64,000 bases of DNA from Nicotiana tabacum (Eukaryota > Streptophyta > Magnoliopsida > Solanales > Solanaceae), in contig NC_134096.1 in assembly GCF_000715075.1 (NCBI RefSeq), forward strand, positions 35,909,804 through 35,973,803, written 5' to 3'. The notes below the pieces were generated by a model, which saw nothing but the letters and a program-made list of their open reading frames with translations, was not told the DNA's origin and made no database searches. Of this stretch, positions 1 to 12,499 are shown in pieces (the first letter of the stretch is position 1; each line of letters opens with the position of its first letter). Both the position numbers and the translations under genes were made by a program.

Positions 1-1888
1 GATGCAGGAAGGCGAGTTATTGCATATGCTTCACGTCAGCTGAAGCCCCATGAGAAGAATTATCCAGTATATGATTTGGAGTTAGCTGCGATTGTTCACA
101 CTCTAAAGATTTGGAGGCATTATCTTGATGGGGTGTCCTGTGAAGTTTATACTGATCATCACAGTTTGTAGCATTTGTTCAAGCAGAGGGACCTAAATTT
201 GAGGCAGCGCAGATGGCTGGAATTACTAAAAGATTATGATATTACTATCGTATATCATCCAGGTAAAGCAAATGTAGTTGCAGATGCCTTGAGTAGAAAG
301 GCGGAAAGTATGGGTAGTTTGGCTTTCATTTCAGCAGAAGAGAGGCCATTAGCTTTGGATATCCAATCCTTGGGCAACAGACTTTTGCGGCTAGATATTT
401 CAGATCCCAACCGAGTTCTTGCATGTGTCATAGCTCAGTCTTTACTATTTGAGCAGATCAGGGCTCGCCAGTATGATGACTCACAATTAATGGTTCTTCG
501 AGAAATGGTACTACTAGGTGGTGCCAAGGAAGTTACTATTGGTGTGGATGGTGTTTTACGACTCCAGGATCATCTGTGTATTCCTAATGTGGATGAACTA
601 GGGAAAAATATCCTGGAGGAGGCACACAGTTCTCGCTACTCTATTCATCCAGGTGCTACGAAGACGTATCGTGACTTGAGGCAGCATTATTGGTGGCGAC
701 GAATGAAGGACATAGTTGAGTATGTAGCTAGGTGTATAAATTGCCAGCAAGTTAAATATGAGCACCAGAGGTCAGGTGGCCTACTTCAGTAGATGACTCT
801 ACCGGATTGGAAATGGGAACGCATCACTATGTACTTTGTAGTTGGGTTACCGCGAACCTTGAGAAAGTTTGATGCAGTTTGGGTGATTGTTGACAGGTTG
901 ACTGAGTCGGCACATTTTATTCCTGTTGTGACTTCGTATACTTCAGAGAGGTTGGCCCAGATTTATATTCAGGAGATAGTTCGGTTGCACAGTGTGCCAA
1001 TTTCCATCATATCAGATAGAGTCCCCAGTTTACTTCACATTTCTGGAGAGCAGTACAGAGTGAATTAAGGACCCGTGTAGAGCTCAACACATCCTTTCAT
1101 CCGCAGACCGACGGACAGTCAGAGCAGACAATTCAGATTTTGGAGGATACGCTCAGGGCATGTGTGATTAACTTAGGAGGACAGTGGGATCGTTTCCTGT
1201 CTTTGGCCGAGTTTGCTTATAATAACAATTACCAATCCAGCATCGAGATGGCTCCATTTGAGGCTTTATATGGTCGGCGATGTCGTTCACCTATCGGATG
1301 GTTTGAGCCAGGTGAGGCTAAGTTATATGGTACTGATTTGGTAAGGGATGCCTTGGAAAAGGTAAAGTTGATTCAGGAGCGACTTCGTACAGCACAGTCC
1401 AGACAGAAGAGTTACGCGGATTAGAAAGCGCATGATATATCATTTATGGTAGGTGAAAAAGTTCTCTTGAAGGTTTCACTGATGAAGGGAATTATGAGAT
1501 TCGGGAAGAAGGGCAAGTTGAGCCCAAGGTTTATAGGCCCATTTGATGTGTTGAGACGAGTTGGGGAGGTTGCTTATGAGCTTGCATTGCCTCCTAGTCT
1601 ATCGGGAGTTCATCCGGTTTTCCATGTATCTATGCTCAGGAAGTATCATGCTGACTTATCACATGTGTTGGACTTCAGCACAGTTCAGCTAGATAAGAGT
1701 TTGGGTTATGAAGAAGTGCCATTTTGCCATTGTTGATAAACAAGTTCGCCATTTGATGTCCAAGAGGATATCTGCAGTGAAGGTCCAATGGAGGGGCCAA
1801 CCAGTCGAGGAAGTGACTTGGGAGGCCAAGGAGGACATGCAGAGCAAATATCCACACTTATTTAGCACTTCAGGTATTATTCTAAACC

Positions 1889-1904
1889 CGTTCGAGCACG
1901 AACG
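1889..1904 (+). other. Inverted-repeat hairpin upstream of the PPT, element 1
   Basis: CGTTCG-AGCA-CGAACG is a perfect 6-bp stem with a 4-base loop, 20 bp before the LTR. It overlaps the last pol codons. Matching hairpins occur at the same place in elements 6, 7 and 10. Confidence 0.6.
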
Positions 1905-1911
1905 TTTGTTT

Positions 1912-1924
1912 AAGAGGTGGAGAA
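1912..1924 (+). promoter_or_regulatory. Polypurine tract, element 1
   Basis: The purine-rich stretch AAGAGGTGGAGAA directly precedes the LTR TG, where plus-strand DNA synthesis would be primed. Confidence 0.7.
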
Positions 1925-2629
1925 TGTAATGACCCAACCGGTCATTTTGACTTTTAGAACCCCGTTCCCTAAATTAAAACTCCCCGTATGTACTTTTAAT
2001 GAGTTATGACTTGCGGGGATAGTTGGTTCGGGATTTGGAAGTGTTTGGGTTAAAATCGGGACATTCGGTTATTTAAGATGCCTTTAAAAGGCCAAGTTTG
2101 ACTTCGGTCAACATTTTGAGAAAACGACCCCGGAATAGAATTTTTACGATTCCAACAGCTTCGTATGGTGACTTTGGACTTAGGAGCGTGTTCGGAATTT
2201 TATTTGAAAATCCGTAGCTAAATTAGGCTTGAAATGGCTAAAATAAGAATTTAAGGTTGGAAGTTTGACCGGGGAGTTGACTTTTTGATATCAGGGTCGG
2301 AATCTAGTTCCAAAAATTTTCATAACTCCGTTATGTCATTTATGATTTGTACGCAAAATTTGTTGTCATTCCGAGTTGATTTGATAGGAATCGGACGAGC
2401 AGAAGTCTTTTTAGAAATTTTTGAACTCATAAGTCAATTCATGCGTTTTGGCGTCCGATTCTTGGTTTTTGATGTTATTTCCGGATTTTGATCGCTCAAA
2501 CAAGTTTGTATGAGGTTATTAGACTTGTGTGGATAGTTGGGGTGGAGCCCCGAGGGCTCGGGTGAGTTTCGGATGTTCGGAAGGAATGAAAATACATCAG
2601 TTTTCTGGTGTTTCTTGGCAGCAGTTGCA

Positions 2630-2815
2630 GGTCTCGCAAATGCGAGAAATTGCTCGCAAATGCGAACCTCGCATTTGCAAAAAAGCCCGACCTAGGCAGG
2701 GTTCGCATTTGCGACACATTTTATGCATTTGCGATCTCAGCAGAGTTCGCATTTGCGACCCCAACAACTGAAGGCCAAGCTTCGCATTTGCGACCCTGGT
2801 GTCGCAAATGCGAAA
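2630..2815 (+). repeat. CG-rich dyad cluster in LTR 1
   Basis: At least six copies of the core CGCATTTGCGA or its complement CGCAAATGCG lie in both orientations within about 185 bp. They are CpG-rich in an AT-rich LTR and could pair with one another. Similar clusters with other cores occur in the LTRs of elements 3, 4, 5, 6, 8 and 10. Confidence 0.75.
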
Positions 2816-4207
2816 TCAGAGGCATGTGCCCAGCTCATTTAATGCGTGACTTAGGCCATTTATCTCACTTTTCTTTCATCTCTTGGGCGATTCTTGGAGA
2901 TTTTGGAAGAGGGTTTCACCTAGCACTTTGAGGTAAGTTAATTCCATACTCCTTGAGTTAAATACATAGATTATAGATAGATTATAACTAGTAAATCTTA
3001 GAAATCAAGGGTTTAGGTGAAAAACCTAGATTGTTTTTTATAAAAATGAGATTTTAACCACAAAAATAGTTATGGAATTGGGTAGAAATTATATATTTAA
3101 GTTCTTGAGATTATGGATAAAGTTTCCATCCGAAAATTTTCGGAATTCGGGCACGTGGGCCCGAGGTGAATTTTAGGAATTTTACCATTTTGAATAGGGT
3201 AATTTATTTAATAGATGAATTTCGTATTATTGAACATATATTAATTATTTTATATAACTTTTGGATAGTTTCAGATTTTTCGGCATCGAATCGAGAATTT
3301 TACGTGACGCGATAATCAGAAAGTGGACTCTGAGACGAGGTAAGTCTCTTTTCTAATCTTGTGAGGGAAAAATTACCCTATAAGGATTAAATTGAATAAT
3401 TATTGATAATTGCGGGGGCTACGTACGCACGAGGTGACGAGAGTCCGTGCGTAGCTACTATTAATGCTAAAGTCTGGGTAGTTTAGGACTCAAAGCATGA
3501 ATTACTTGTGTAAATTGTATTCCTTGTTTAATTAATATTATTTGATATATTTATATATATGTTGTGAATTGTTAGATAAAAATATTAAAGGATGGGAAAT
3601 TCATATGTTTGATTTTCTGTTTAAATTAATTAATTGTTAAAAGAAATTATTCTTCTTCCCGAATTTATCTTATAATAAATATACTCTCCTTCTGGAGGTA
3701 CATAACAAAATGTCCCCCTTTCTTGTGGAGCGGGCCGAACGTCTCGGCAGGATAGATGCATCTATGGATCGCGCCGCACGTCCCTCGGCAGTGTACACGA
3801 CACCCTGGATCGGGCCGTATTTCCTCGGCAGAAATCGTGCTTAATAATAATAATTACACGATACTTTAATAGTTTATTTCAGCTTGCGAAGCTAATTGAT
3901 AAATTGAAAAATCCTTGGAATTTAATGAATTATTATTCTTGCTTGTTAAAGAATTAATTGTTATCCCTGTAAATGATATTTAATTAATAAATTGGAAATT
4001 ATTTGAATTGTAGGAATTTAATTAATATATTGAGAATTGTTGCATTTGAAGGAATTTGATTATTTTCGCTAATTAAATAAATTTTTTTAAATTCTGTAAA
4101 TCATGCCGATTTAAATATCCTAGTTGTATTTCAATTATTATTATTGACCCATAGTGATTGTCAAAGTCGGCCATCTTGTCTCTACCACTTCGAGATTAGG
4201 CTTGATA

Positions 4208-4265
4208 CTTACTGGGTACATGTTGTTTACGTACTCATACTACACTTGCTGCACTTTTTGTGCAG
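4208..4265 (+). promoter_or_regulatory. Conserved LTR block with hairpin, element 1
   Basis: CTTACTGGGTAC (4208-4219), GTACTCATACTAC (4231-4243) and the perfect hairpin CTGCAC-TTTTT-GTGCAG (4249-4265), 344 bp before the LTR end. The same block is found in LTRs 4, 6, 7 and 8. Its right half, TTTTTGTGCAG, resembles a 3' splice site. The function is not known to me. Confidence 0.6.
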
Positions 4266-4609
4266 GACCTAAGGCAAGTACTAGTGGGGGACCTATCGTC
4301 TTACACCCACGTTATCCAGGGTCATAGTGGTGAGCTGCCTTTCTGATCCGTTCTGCAGCTACTAGTGTCTCTCCTTGTATTTTTTATTATGTCTATTTTA
4401 TTTCACACAGTATTTGAGGTTTTGTATAATCTACTAGATGCTCATATACTTGTGACACCAAGTCTTGGCACACACATTGGTAGAATTTGGTATTTTATTA
4501 TTTTTCTTGGTTTTAAATTTTGTCAATATATGCTTAATTTATTATTTTGGCTTACTTAGCTGTAGTGTTGGGCGCCATCACGACCTATAGGTGAAATTGG
4601 GTCGTGACA

Positions 4610-6345
4610 CAAATCAAAGAATGAGTATTCGTTGAAGTTTGTCAATTTGGAATAAAATACAGTCCAAGCTTTAATACCTCGCATTTATGGACTAGTGCCA
4701 TACAAGGTACCTCATGACCATGATAGTAAGATATATAAAGTGTGTTAAAAGTGATTAGTATTTTAAGTAATTTGAGATAATTCTTAATTATGTAGGTAAT
4801 TGGTTAATTATTGGTTTAGTGGGAAATTGTGGATAAGCCAAATGGACCTCCTAACGTGGCAGAAAATGGGGTTCTTAATCAAGCAAAATGGTGACTCTTA
4901 GTTTATGTAACTAGGTGGCATATTTAGGGGATTTTGGGCAAAATTAATCTGTTTCAAGTGCGTCCCACAACCCACAAGGATAAGATATCTTCCTACATCA
5001 TTAAAGTGTGATGTTATGGTTGTTAAGTAACGGATGGAGCCTCAAAATAGTCCATATGAACCCTTATAACGCTACAGCAGCGGGAGATACAATCCTAAGA
5101 GAGCACAATATAATCTTTCTCAAGAATATCATATGGATTTTTCCCTCCTTCGATCCGCCGTTACGTGTTTTTCGCAAAAGACGTGGGTTAGAGGGATTGT
5201 TAAGAGAATCGGCTCAAGTATGTTAAGGCTATCCCTTTTTTTATTTTGACATGATCCATACGATACAAACGAAACGAGGAAACACACAACTTTCATAAAT
5301 GTCTCTATTCATAGAAGCACTAGGGGTGCCTATGTTCTTGAGTTTCCATGTGTCTTATTATTATATCTTTTGTTCCTGAGTCTCAGAAAAATGCGTAATT
5401 GGTAAAGTTTATCCGGAAGCATATTGATCTTATGACATTCCGAGAAATCTTATTAACTTACTTCTCATGCATTTCATTAATGTATACATGTACATTGACT
5501 CATGACCAGATAACGTTATATACGCGTATATTATATAGATATGGGATATGGGAAAAGATTACGATGTTACATATGCACCACCACATGATCAGTTGGTATA
5601 CGTTAATGATTTCGCCCACAAAGGCCGAGATGATATGATGGGATTCCCTCAGAGGCTTGATGATGTTATTTACACATATGCCTACGCATGATACGACATT
5701 TATACGCACATGCATGACTTTATAAATATTTCAGGATTCACAAAGTTATTTAAACTTGCAGGCAGATTCCTTTACTCCATGTTTCTTTTATGTCTTTTAT
5801 GTACTGATTTTCATGCCTTACATACTCGGTACATTATTCGTACTGACTCCCCTATTTTGTGGGGCCTGCATTTCATGCCCGCAAGTGCATGTAGACAGGC
5901 TGACGGTCCCCCTTTTTAGGATCCTTGATCAGTGAGAGTTGGTGTGCTCCATTTGATCCGGAGCTGTTATTAGTTTTGGTACGCTATTTTTGTATGTAGA
6001 TATGGGTACGACGGGGCCCAGTCCCGTCCTTCATACAGTTGTACACTCTATTAGAGGTCTGTAGACAGTCATGTATAGTTGGATAGTATGTGGCCTTGTC
6101 GGCTTCTAGTTTTGGATACATAGTTGTCTATAGAAGCCTTGTGCTCGCCCTACCGTATTCCGCATATATATGTATATATGTCTTTTAGACATGTTTTCCT
6201 CAAGTATGTTATTCATGCAATTCAGTAGTTTATTGACAAATGTTATTCATGACCTACCCTTAATTCATGTTTATATCTTAGACGCATGGTGTTCGACAGG
6301 TAGGACTCGGGCACTCGTCATGACCCATCGGTTTGCGTCGTGACA
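4610..6345 (+). mobile_element. Truncated LTR of element 2 (right part)
   Basis: Ends GCGTCGTGACA and is followed four bases later by an initiator-Met PBS, so it is the right end of a 5' LTR. No left end is visible; the sequence begins exactly at the right border of LTR 1. The simplest reading is that element 1 inserted into this LTR in the same orientation. Part of its right end is repeated inverted at 56884-57063. I see no coding sequence in it. Confidence 0.72.
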
Positions 6346-6349
6346 AAAG

Positions 6350-6361
6350 TGGTATCAGAGC
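6350..6361 (+). promoter_or_regulatory. Primer-binding site (initiator tRNA-Met), element 2
   Basis: TGGTATCAGAGC, an exact match to the usual plant iMet PBS, four bases after the LTR end. Confidence 0.9.
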
Positions 6362-6524
6362 AGTTCTGTCCTAGGGTTGTCTACAGATCGTGTCTAGTAG
6401 AGTCTTGTTTATGAGTGTGTTGTGCACCACATTTATAAATAGGGGTTCGTCTGTCTGTGCATCTAGTCGGGTTATCTCTTTTCTTAAGGCTCGATACATG
6501 GTCGAGAAGGGTTGTTTGGCTTCA
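6362..6524 (+). other. Leader fragment of element 2
   Basis: Non-coding leader including the phrase TCTAGTAGAGTCTTG, which recurs with small changes after the PBS of elements 7 and 9. It stops near 6525, where antisense RT of element 3 begins, so the rest of element 2 is missing. Confidence 0.5.
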
Positions 6525-7418
6525 CCTTGCAATTGATCAAACAAGTCGTCTATCCTTGGCAGTGGGTACTTATTCTTGATTGTGACCTTAGTAAGCTGCC
6601 GATAGTAAATACACATTCTCAGTGACCCATATTTCTTTCTTACAAAAAGGACCGGTACTCCAAGGCGACACACTTGTCCGGATAAAACCCTTTTCTAATA
6701 AATCTCTCAATTGTTCCTTTAGCTTCTTCAATTCTTCCGGTGCCATTATGTAGGGTGGAATAGATATAGGATGCATGTCTGACATCACATCAATCCCAAA
6801 ATCAATCTCCCTGTCTAGTGGGATCTCAGGGAGTTCATCCGGAAAGACTCCCGGAAATTCATTCATAACAGGCACAGACTCAAGTATAGGTGTTTCAGCA
6901 TCGGTGTCCGTAACCCGGACCAAATGGTAAATGCATCCCTTGTTGATCATCTTTATGGCCTTAAGGTAGGAAATAAACCTACCCTTCGGAACCACATCAT
7001 CACCCTTTCATTCAATAACTGGCTCATTCGAAAATTCGAACCTAACAGTCATGGTTCGGCTATCCAGATTGGCAAAACAAGAATAAAGCTAGTCCATCCC
7101 CATTATCACATCAAAATCGATCATTCTTAATTCAATAAGATCGGCCACGGTGTCCCGACCACGCAACGTGACAACACAGTCCCTATAGACCCGTGCGACC
7201 AAAATAGACTCACCAACCAGAGTAGATACAGAGAATGACTCATGAAGTTGTTCCGGTTCTAGCCCAAATTCCATAGCAACATAAGGACTGACATATGAAA
7301 AAGTAGAACCTGGATCAATAAGATCATATACATCATGAGATTGGATAGTCAATATACCTGTGACAACATCTGGAGAAGCCTCTGAATTCTGGCTGTGCAG
7401 GGCTCCTACCCGCACCAT
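6525..7418 (-). pseudogene. pol: Protease and start of RT, element 3
   Basis: Read on the minus strand. The aspartic protease keeps its active-site motif LIDPGSTFSYVSPYVA (about 7270-7330) and ends in MIDFDVIMGMD. A linker with [16 protein letters not shown] follows, then the RT N-terminus ([58 protein letters not shown]). There is a stop between protease and linker and a frameshift at the VLFVRKK region near 6650. The sequence leaves the family after LQG near 6525, so the catalytic RT palm, RNase H, integrase and 3' LTR are missing. The break abuts the leader of element 2, which has the opposite orientation. Confidence 0.88.
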
Positions 7419-8680
7419 GGCGGGATGAACGACAATCCCTCTGAATGTGACCCCTCAGTCCGCATCCGTAGCATATGGGAAAATCCATATAGCATATTCC
7501 TATGTGAATCTTTCCACAAAGAGGGCATGGGGGCCTCCTCTACTGCTGGAATCTACCACCATGACGACCATGCTGATAAGAGCCCATATTGCCCTGACTG
7601 GGCCTGAAACGGCTCCACTACTGTTGCTGCTGACTGGGCCCTGATGGCGGTGCACTAGCCAAAGACTGAGAAAAGGACTAGGATATTCCTCACGACCCTC
7701 CCCTGAATGTTGATTTTCCACCACCAGTAGAACCACCAAAGTTACCCGCAGACCGGGCCTTATTACTTCCCTCTCGCTCCATTTTGTTCCTCAATTTGCG
7801 GGTCTCTGTGGCTTGAGCGAATGCCACCATCTTTCCATAGTTCAGATCAGAATTCAAGGCTATTGTAGCGGCCTCATTAATTACCAAAGAACAAAGGCCA
7901 TGTACAAATCGGCGCACTCTAGCCTCTATAGTGGGCAGCATGTAAATAACATACTTAGACAGGTACGCGAATCTCATATGGTAATCCCACACACTCAGGA
8001 TACCTTGCCTCAAGTTCTCAAACTCAGCAGCACGGGCTGCCTTACTCTCGGCAGGAAAGAAATGATCAATGAAGGCATCCATGAACTCACCCCACCTTGC
8101 CAGAGGGCTTCCCTCCTCACGGGATTCCTCCTACAACTCAAACTAATAATAGGCCACCCCTTTCAGGTGGTAGGAGGCCAACTCCACTCCCTCTGTCTCT
8201 GTAGCATGCATAACCCAGAGAGTCTTGTGCATCTCATCAATGAAATCTTTGGGGTCTTCCTATGTATCAGTACCCGTAAACATTGGAAGATCTAACTGAA
8301 GAAACTTGTTCACCCTGGAAGTAGAAGATTCCCCTGGCTGACTGGAAGAAGTAGGCCCAACACTGGATCTTTAGGCCCGAGAAGCCACTATATGTGTCAA
8401 CATCTGTGTGGCTCCCCTAAGATCAACATCGGACACACCATAATCGGAAGCTGGAGCTGGAGGTGGAACTGAAATATCAGTTGGAGGAACTGTTTCACCT
8501 TCAGCAGATGTAGCGACATGTGCGGTCTGATCAGTTGTGGTAGAATCAGATAGCGTAGTAACATGGGGAATATCCTCACCCCTCGGGGTGCTCACCCACA
8601 TCATCAAATATAGGATCAACTGCCACTCCTGGGGTGACATTGGCTCTTTGGCCAGTTCTTGCCTTCTTCTTAGGTGCCAT
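7419..8680 (-). pseudogene. gag: gag remnant with capsid and zinc knuckle, element 3
   Basis: Minus-strand gag. A likely start is the ATG at 8680 (MAPKKKART), about 200 bases after the PBS. A proline-rich N-terminal part (VPPTDISVPPPAPASDYG) follows; then the capsid-like Retrotrans_gag region (MDAFIDHFFPAESKAARAAE, YLSKYVIYMLPTIEARVRRF) at about 7800-8082, a basic linker (KLRNKMEREGS), and one CX2CX4HX4C knuckle, CYGCGLRGHIQRDC, at 7432-7473. The protein would package element RNA. At least one frameshift near 8575 and stops around 8100-8370 and 7680 break it. It is the best reference here for a full-length gag and shows what elements 5 and 9 lack. Confidence 0.85.
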
Positions 8681-8884
8681 GTACTGAAAATTAGAGCAAC
8701 TGAGGAGTTAAAGGAGGAACAATCTTACAACCAGCTTTATCGCACGATCAAGAACATGAAAGAAGGGTATTATTCCTAAATGCCCATGTAGCATCCTAAT
8801 TATAGATGTGGCCGACAATACAGCGATAATAAGGACTCTACTAGACACGGCTCCGAGACATCCTGTGACACTTTAAAACCTTAG

Positions 8885-8896
8885 GCTCTAATATCA
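8885..8896 (-). promoter_or_regulatory. Decayed primer-binding site, element 3
   Basis: GCTCTAATATCA differs from the complement of the iMet PBS (GCTCTGATACCA) at two positions, both transitions. It lies four bases from the LTR border. Confidence 0.75.
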
Positions 8897-8900
8897 AGTT

Positions 8901-11575
8901 TGTCACGCCCCAAAACCGAAGGGCGCGACCGACGCTCAACCGAGTGAACCCGGCCGAGAAAGCCTATTATATTTCCTTCTACCCAAACTCATTCATGAAT
9001 AAAGAGAATATATATATTTTTGTTAATCAAACAATAAAGTGATCATGTCTGCAATACCAATTTCTTACCATTATCTACTTCATTTTAAAGTCTCAATTCC
9101 ACACACAATTTTCATAATCTGAATTGGAAATATAATTCAAGCACAACACAATGAGTTTGACTTCCCAGCACCATTATACAACCCACACTATATCTACGGA
9201 GCCTCTATAGATAAAGAAGAGTGTAATAATAATGTCGGCAACAAGGTCGCGACTATACCTCAAACAGAATACACAAAGTACAAAATATACATAACCCCGA
9301 GATGAAGTGGGGCTCACCAAGTCAGCTGGGAAGAAGGTGTACTGCTATCAGTGATCAATATCTCCTGCTATGAAACCACTTGCATCCATTTAAGGATGTA
9401 GCGCCCCCGGCAAAAGGGACATTAGTACTGTCGAATAGCACTAGTATGTATAAATAAACACCCTCTCAATAGAATGACAAATAATACAAATACCATTATC
9501 ATAATATTAATGGAATCCTTAATCAACATCAAACCTCAATTTAGGATCAAGACAATGTTTCAATTAATTTCCATATCTCACATTGGGAGACTTTTAGCAC
9601 CGATATACCATTGTCCACAATACCATTATTCACAATACTAGTACCACCGTACTCTCAGCATGGAGTCTGATCACGACCCGATCGGCTACGCTATCTCATT
9701 AGAGACATCAACCACAATTACTCTCGATATCAATACCACTGTCTTTAACACGGAGTCTGATCACAACTCGATTGGATAGGCTATCCATTAAGAAGATCGA
9801 CCACAATTACCATTTCAATTACAATTTTCCAGCACAATCACCACCATGTGTGCGGCATGGTGTCCGATCACGACCCGATCGACTAGGCTGTCTTATTCGA
9901 GACATCAACCTTTTTATATCAATCATCGCAGTTCATACTTCTTTTACATGTTTACAAAATCATTGGCACTAATGGCCATAATTATATAATCATTCTTGGC
10001 ACGTTGGCCATATTTAGTATTTCATGCTCACATATTCACTTTCTAACATCAACGTCATCAACAACAACAATAACATTTCAAATCAAGGTATGTAGTACAT
10101 ATGTGAGCAATTAAGGATCTATGGCACATAAAGATGCTACACAAAATTTGACATAATAGACTTCGTTTGAACTTGACTTGAAGTCGAACATTTTTAATGC
10201 ACAACCCATATTTTAAAACATCCTCAATTGATAACCTAACATAAATAAAGCATTTGGGATACTTGTTGAACATATATCTTTCAACCCAATCTTACTCGGA
10301 ATAGCCAATTTTATAATGAACCTCTCAGGACTTACATAATTTACATGAATATCATGGGATTCAATTCTAAGAGAAGAGTTTAGACAACATACCATGATGG
10401 AGCTCTGTAGCGATATTAAAACCACCAACAACTCTTACAACTTCAATCTACATTAACATAATTCAATTGGACCAATATTAGTAAATATTTGCAGGGTTTT
10501 GGTCATTTTGGCATTTTATCAAACACCTAGAGTGCATACCATTCAACTACCTCTAGTAATGGTGTTTTTTCCTCCAACAATACCTCCTTACCACCAACAA
10601 GAGATACTACAACATCTTTTATCCACTAACTACCTTCTTAGCACCATTATAATCATCAATGAACTCACATCTACCAAATTTTACTAATTAACTCATTACA
10701 AAATTTCTACCACACCCAATAATCTAGTTTAAGTATTTATGGCTTCCAATCACCATCCCATAAGTGCTAGTATGTATTCCTTGCTCATTTATTCACTAAC
10801 AATCCATGCATGTAGGTTTAAGGGTGAAAGATTACCTCTTGTAGACCAAATCTTGAAAGTCAACTTTTGGGGTGTCTTTGAGATTTTGAAGAAATCCTAT
10901 GAAATCCAATACAAAACCTTGTTGTAACTAGTGATTGAGAAGTGAAATCATCCTAAAAACACACTAAAAACTCACCTTAGGTGTGTATTGGAAGCCTTGG
11001 ACGGATGGGTGGTGGAGAGAAAGCCCTAGTCTTGAAGAAATGACTTAGTACCTCTCTCTACCAATCCTTAGGGTTATTTAATGGGCTCCTACGTGCACGG
11101 CCGCACACCTGGGCAAGTGGCCGCAAATCTGGCCGCGCACCTGAGGCAGAAACTCTCAAATATGCGCAGCCGCGCATCTGGGCGCGCATATGATAAAGGT
11201 CCAGTAAAATGGGCATAACTTTCTGTATACAAATCCAAATGACAAACGGTGTGATGTTTTGGAAACTAGACTCAAAGGGATTTAATTTGATAAGTTATAC
11301 ACTATATAACTCTTCATATAGAGTTATGCTCATTTGAAGTTAGGTCTTGTGCGAACTCAATTGAAACTTTATCCCATCATATAGTTTTCAACTTGACTTA
11401 GCCTTAGGGCTCTTCTTAGACCATAAACCATTCTTAATGCACCTCATACATTTATTATCATGATCAATTGATATCATTCAAATTATAGTCTTGTTCATAC
11501 CCGAATTAATATAATTAGCACCCGCCAATCTTCTTAAAGGTCTTAAAACACTTCGAAATTTTTCGGGGTGTTACA
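8901..11575 (-). mobile_element. 5' LTR of element 3 (2675 bp)
   Basis: On the plus strand it runs from TGTCACGCCCC to GGGGTGTTACA, so the LTR reads TGTAACACCCC...TGACA on the minus strand. The left border carries PBS and gag, so this is the 5' LTR. It has three sub-repeats with CCGATC dyads (about 9655-9910) and a CG-rich cluster (11094-11200), like LTRs 5 and 10. Its right border falls inside the gag of element 4, so it probably inserted there. The five bases ACTGC (11576-11580) are the candidate target duplication; the partner is lost. Confidence 0.87.
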
Positions 11576-12499
11576 ACTGCCTTGCCCCGAAGCCTGGGGC
11601 AGAACCTCCCCCACATGACCAAGATCACCGCACTCAAAACCACTTCTCGGTATGGTGGACTGCTGACCTGATGTCTGACCCTGATGGCCTGAAGGCCCAC
11701 TGCAGGAACCCTGAATAGCTGGTGGACGGTAGGAGATCTCTGTAATGGCACTGAAATAAGGTTGCACTGGAGCGCCCCGAGGAGGCGGTGATGCTGGATA
11801 TGTGGGTCTGATCGACTGACCCCTCACAAACTGACCTCTACCCCCAGCTGGAGCACTGCTTAACCCTCCAGAGTATCGAAAACGCTAATCCCTCGTCACC
11901 TGCTCTCGGATCCACTGACGAACACCCTCGATCCTTCGAGCAATCTCCACAACCAGCTCGTACGAAGTCCCCATCTCAACCTCTCAGGCCATAGTGACAT
12001 GGATACTAGAGTGCAAACTCGCAATGAACCTTCTCACTCTCTCTGCATTAGTAGGAAGTATCATAAGCGCATGGAGAGAAAACTCAGAGAAGCTCGCCTT
12101 ATAGTCGATCACCGAGATCTGGCCTTGCTGGAGCTGCTCGAACTGAATTCGCAACTTTTCCCTCTGAGAGGGTGGAATATATCTGTCTAGGAATATGTGT
12201 GTGAACTGGTCCCAAGTCATGGGAGGGGAACCTGATGGTCTGTCGAGAAGATAGGACTTCCACTATGTACGGACCCTGCCCTCCAACTGAAAAGTGGTAA
12301 AGTCCACCCCGTGGGACTCCAATATCCTCATGTTGTGCAGTCTGTCCATGCAACGATCACTAAAGTCCTGACGGTCCTCATGTCGCTCACCTCTAAAGAC
12401 AGGAGGGTGTAGCCTTGTCCACTTGTCCAATAGCTTCTGCGGCTTGCTGGCCGCAGCTAGTCTGGGCTCGGGTATAGCTGCTGCAACTGGCTGAGCTTC
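11576..12499 (-). pseudogene. gag: gag of element 4, C-terminal part
   Basis: Minus-strand gag running from AQPVAAAIPEPRLAAA and KLLDKWTRLHPPVFRGE (about 12390-12499) through DRLHNMRILESHGVDFTTFQ, WDQFTHIFLDRYIPPSQREK, FSLHALMILPTNAERVRRFI to a degenerate zinc knuckle (FECGDLGHVGEVLPQ, with the first and last Cys lost). Stops and frameshifts occur, for instance near 12000 and 12290. Its N-terminus is 9.7 kb away at 22186-22559, separated by element 5. On the left it is cut by LTR 3, so protease and pol of element 4 are missing. Confidence 0.87.
12495..12499. repeat. Target site duplication, left copy, element 5
   Basis: GCTTC directly before TGTCATGCCCC at 12500. It equals GCTTC at 22186-22190. 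Confidence 0.88.

Larger units (their letters stand above)
1..1929 (+). pseudogene. pol: Ty3/gypsy pol remnant (RNase H end, integrase), element 1
   Basis: The 3' part of a Ty3/gypsy polyprotein; its start lies left of the window. In order I read the RNase H C-terminus (TDHHSL at about 150-168, then [16 protein letters not shown] and DALSRK), the integrase HHCC zinc region ([10 protein letters not shown] at about 625-655, [12 protein letters not shown] at about 733-768), the core (VDRLTESAHFIPV for the first Asp, SIISDR for the second, the Glu in DGQSEQTIQ near 1110-1130), EFAYNNNYQSSI, and the C-terminal [11 protein letters not shown] and [11 protein letters not shown]. The product would copy and insert the element. 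It is dead: TAG at 169-171, 790-792 and 1422-1424, a frameshift near 1020 beside the second catalytic Asp, and another near 1728. The final stop overlaps the first bases of the LTR, as usual in this lineage. Confidence 0.93.
1925..4609 (+). mobile_element. 3' LTR of element 1 (2685 bp)
   Basis: Starts TGTAATGACCC right after the PPT and ends GGGTCGTGACA, so it has TG...CA ends. Its end is the reverse complement of the beginning of the minus-strand LTR at 22767 (element 4), a close relative. It contains a CG-rich dyad cluster (2630-2815), GTAAGT sites at 2933 and 3340, and a conserved hairpin at 4249-4265. The next five bases, CAAAT (4610-4614), would be the target duplication, but the left copy is outside the window. 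Confidence 0.88.
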
